A DNA stretch of 52,613 nucleotides from the NCBI GenBank assembly GCA_017553635.1, contig JAFZKN010000020.1, forward strand, positions 1 through 52,613, in the 5' to 3' direction. This document shows positions 52,524-52,613 of this stretch, piece after piece. Source of the stretch: Treponema sp. Lineage in GTDB: Bacteria > Spirochaetota > Spirochaetia > Treponematales > Treponemataceae. How positions within the stretch are numbered: the first letter of the stretch is position 1; the number at the start of each line of letters is the position of its first letter. Both the position numbers and the translations under genes were made by a program. Below the pieces are notes generated by a model. The model was not told where the DNA came from. It worked only from the letters and a program-made list of their open reading frames with translations, and searched no databases.

Positions 52524-52613
52524 ATGCATTTAGACGGTTTTGGATTATTTGTAGAAGATATGCCAAAAATGATTCGATTTTATAGAGATGTGCTTGGTTT
52601 TGAAATAAAAGAA
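52524..52613 (+). CDS. Glyoxalase/bleomycin resistance-fold protein, N-terminal part
   Basis: The first 30 residues are visible and run off the window: FGLFVEDMPKMIRFYRDVLG is the start of a vicinal-oxygen-chelate (glyoxalase/bleomycin resistance/dioxygenase) domain. AAGGAG (52511-52516) precedes the ATG. Such small proteins are common integron cassette products. Substrate cannot be judged from the fragment. Confidence 0.8.
   Translation, partial: MHLDGFGLFVEDMPKMIRFYRDVLGFEIKE

Overview
The window looks like a chromosome segment of a fermentative spirochaete, most likely a gut, rumen or oral Treponema. This is inferred from low G+C coding sequence, many short lipoproteins with relaxed lipoboxes, ankyrin and SH3b lipoproteins, an Rpn-type nuclease remnant, and an integron integrase transcribed in the same direction as its cassettes. 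No rRNA, tRNA or CRISPR array was recognised. No gap between genes exceeds 300 bases; the two longest (382-664 and 1376 bases of mixed content around 51376-51658) are described.

Layout. 1-381 is the end of an Rpn family nuclease. 665-7864 (minus strand) holds small lipoproteins, two of them paralogues sharing a FWEYNE motif, an M20 peptidase and galE. 7899-17972 (minus) is the metabolic centre: hdrB-hdrC-hdrA-flxD, two Fe-S proteins, flxA, then soluble fumarate reductase subunits frdB-frdA and a GntP-type permease, with overlaps or gaps of a few bases. Upstream on the same strand lie an 884-residue lipoprotein, fumC and a malate dehydrogenase-like gene. Together mdh, fumC and frdAB would carry oxaloacetate to succinate. 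The Flx-Hdr proteins could feed NADH electrons into the fumarate reductase while reducing ferredoxin by flavin-based bifurcation. I infer this from gene content and order.

23247-32589 (mostly plus) holds a helical protein of unknown function, a family 5 solute-binding protein, ackA with a clear promoter and terminator, a DJ-1/PfpI protein (minus), and an overlapping three-gene signalling operon: a double-receiver regulator, a cytoplasmic hybrid histidine kinase and a PHP phosphatase. 32595-38002 holds a DksA/TraR zinc-finger protein, infA, a J-domain membrane protein, a histone H1-like lysine-rich protein, a very large ankyrin lipoprotein and a TrpR/YerC-like repressor. 38035-43820 (minus) is an oligopeptide/nickel-type ABC importer with a permease-ATPase fusion. 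43861-47370 (minus) is a GT8/acyltransferase/acyltransferase/GT8 operon, probably for a glycolipid. 47458-49257 is argS.

49424 to the right edge is a chromosomal integron. It has an IntI-type integrase with an extra N-terminal domain, a toxin-antitoxin pair in the opposite orientation, a very AT-rich putative PD-(D/E)XK nuclease cassette, one clear attC site, and the start of a glyoxalase-fold cassette. The last two cassettes share an almost identical 28-base leader that starts at the recombination core and contains a small hairpin.
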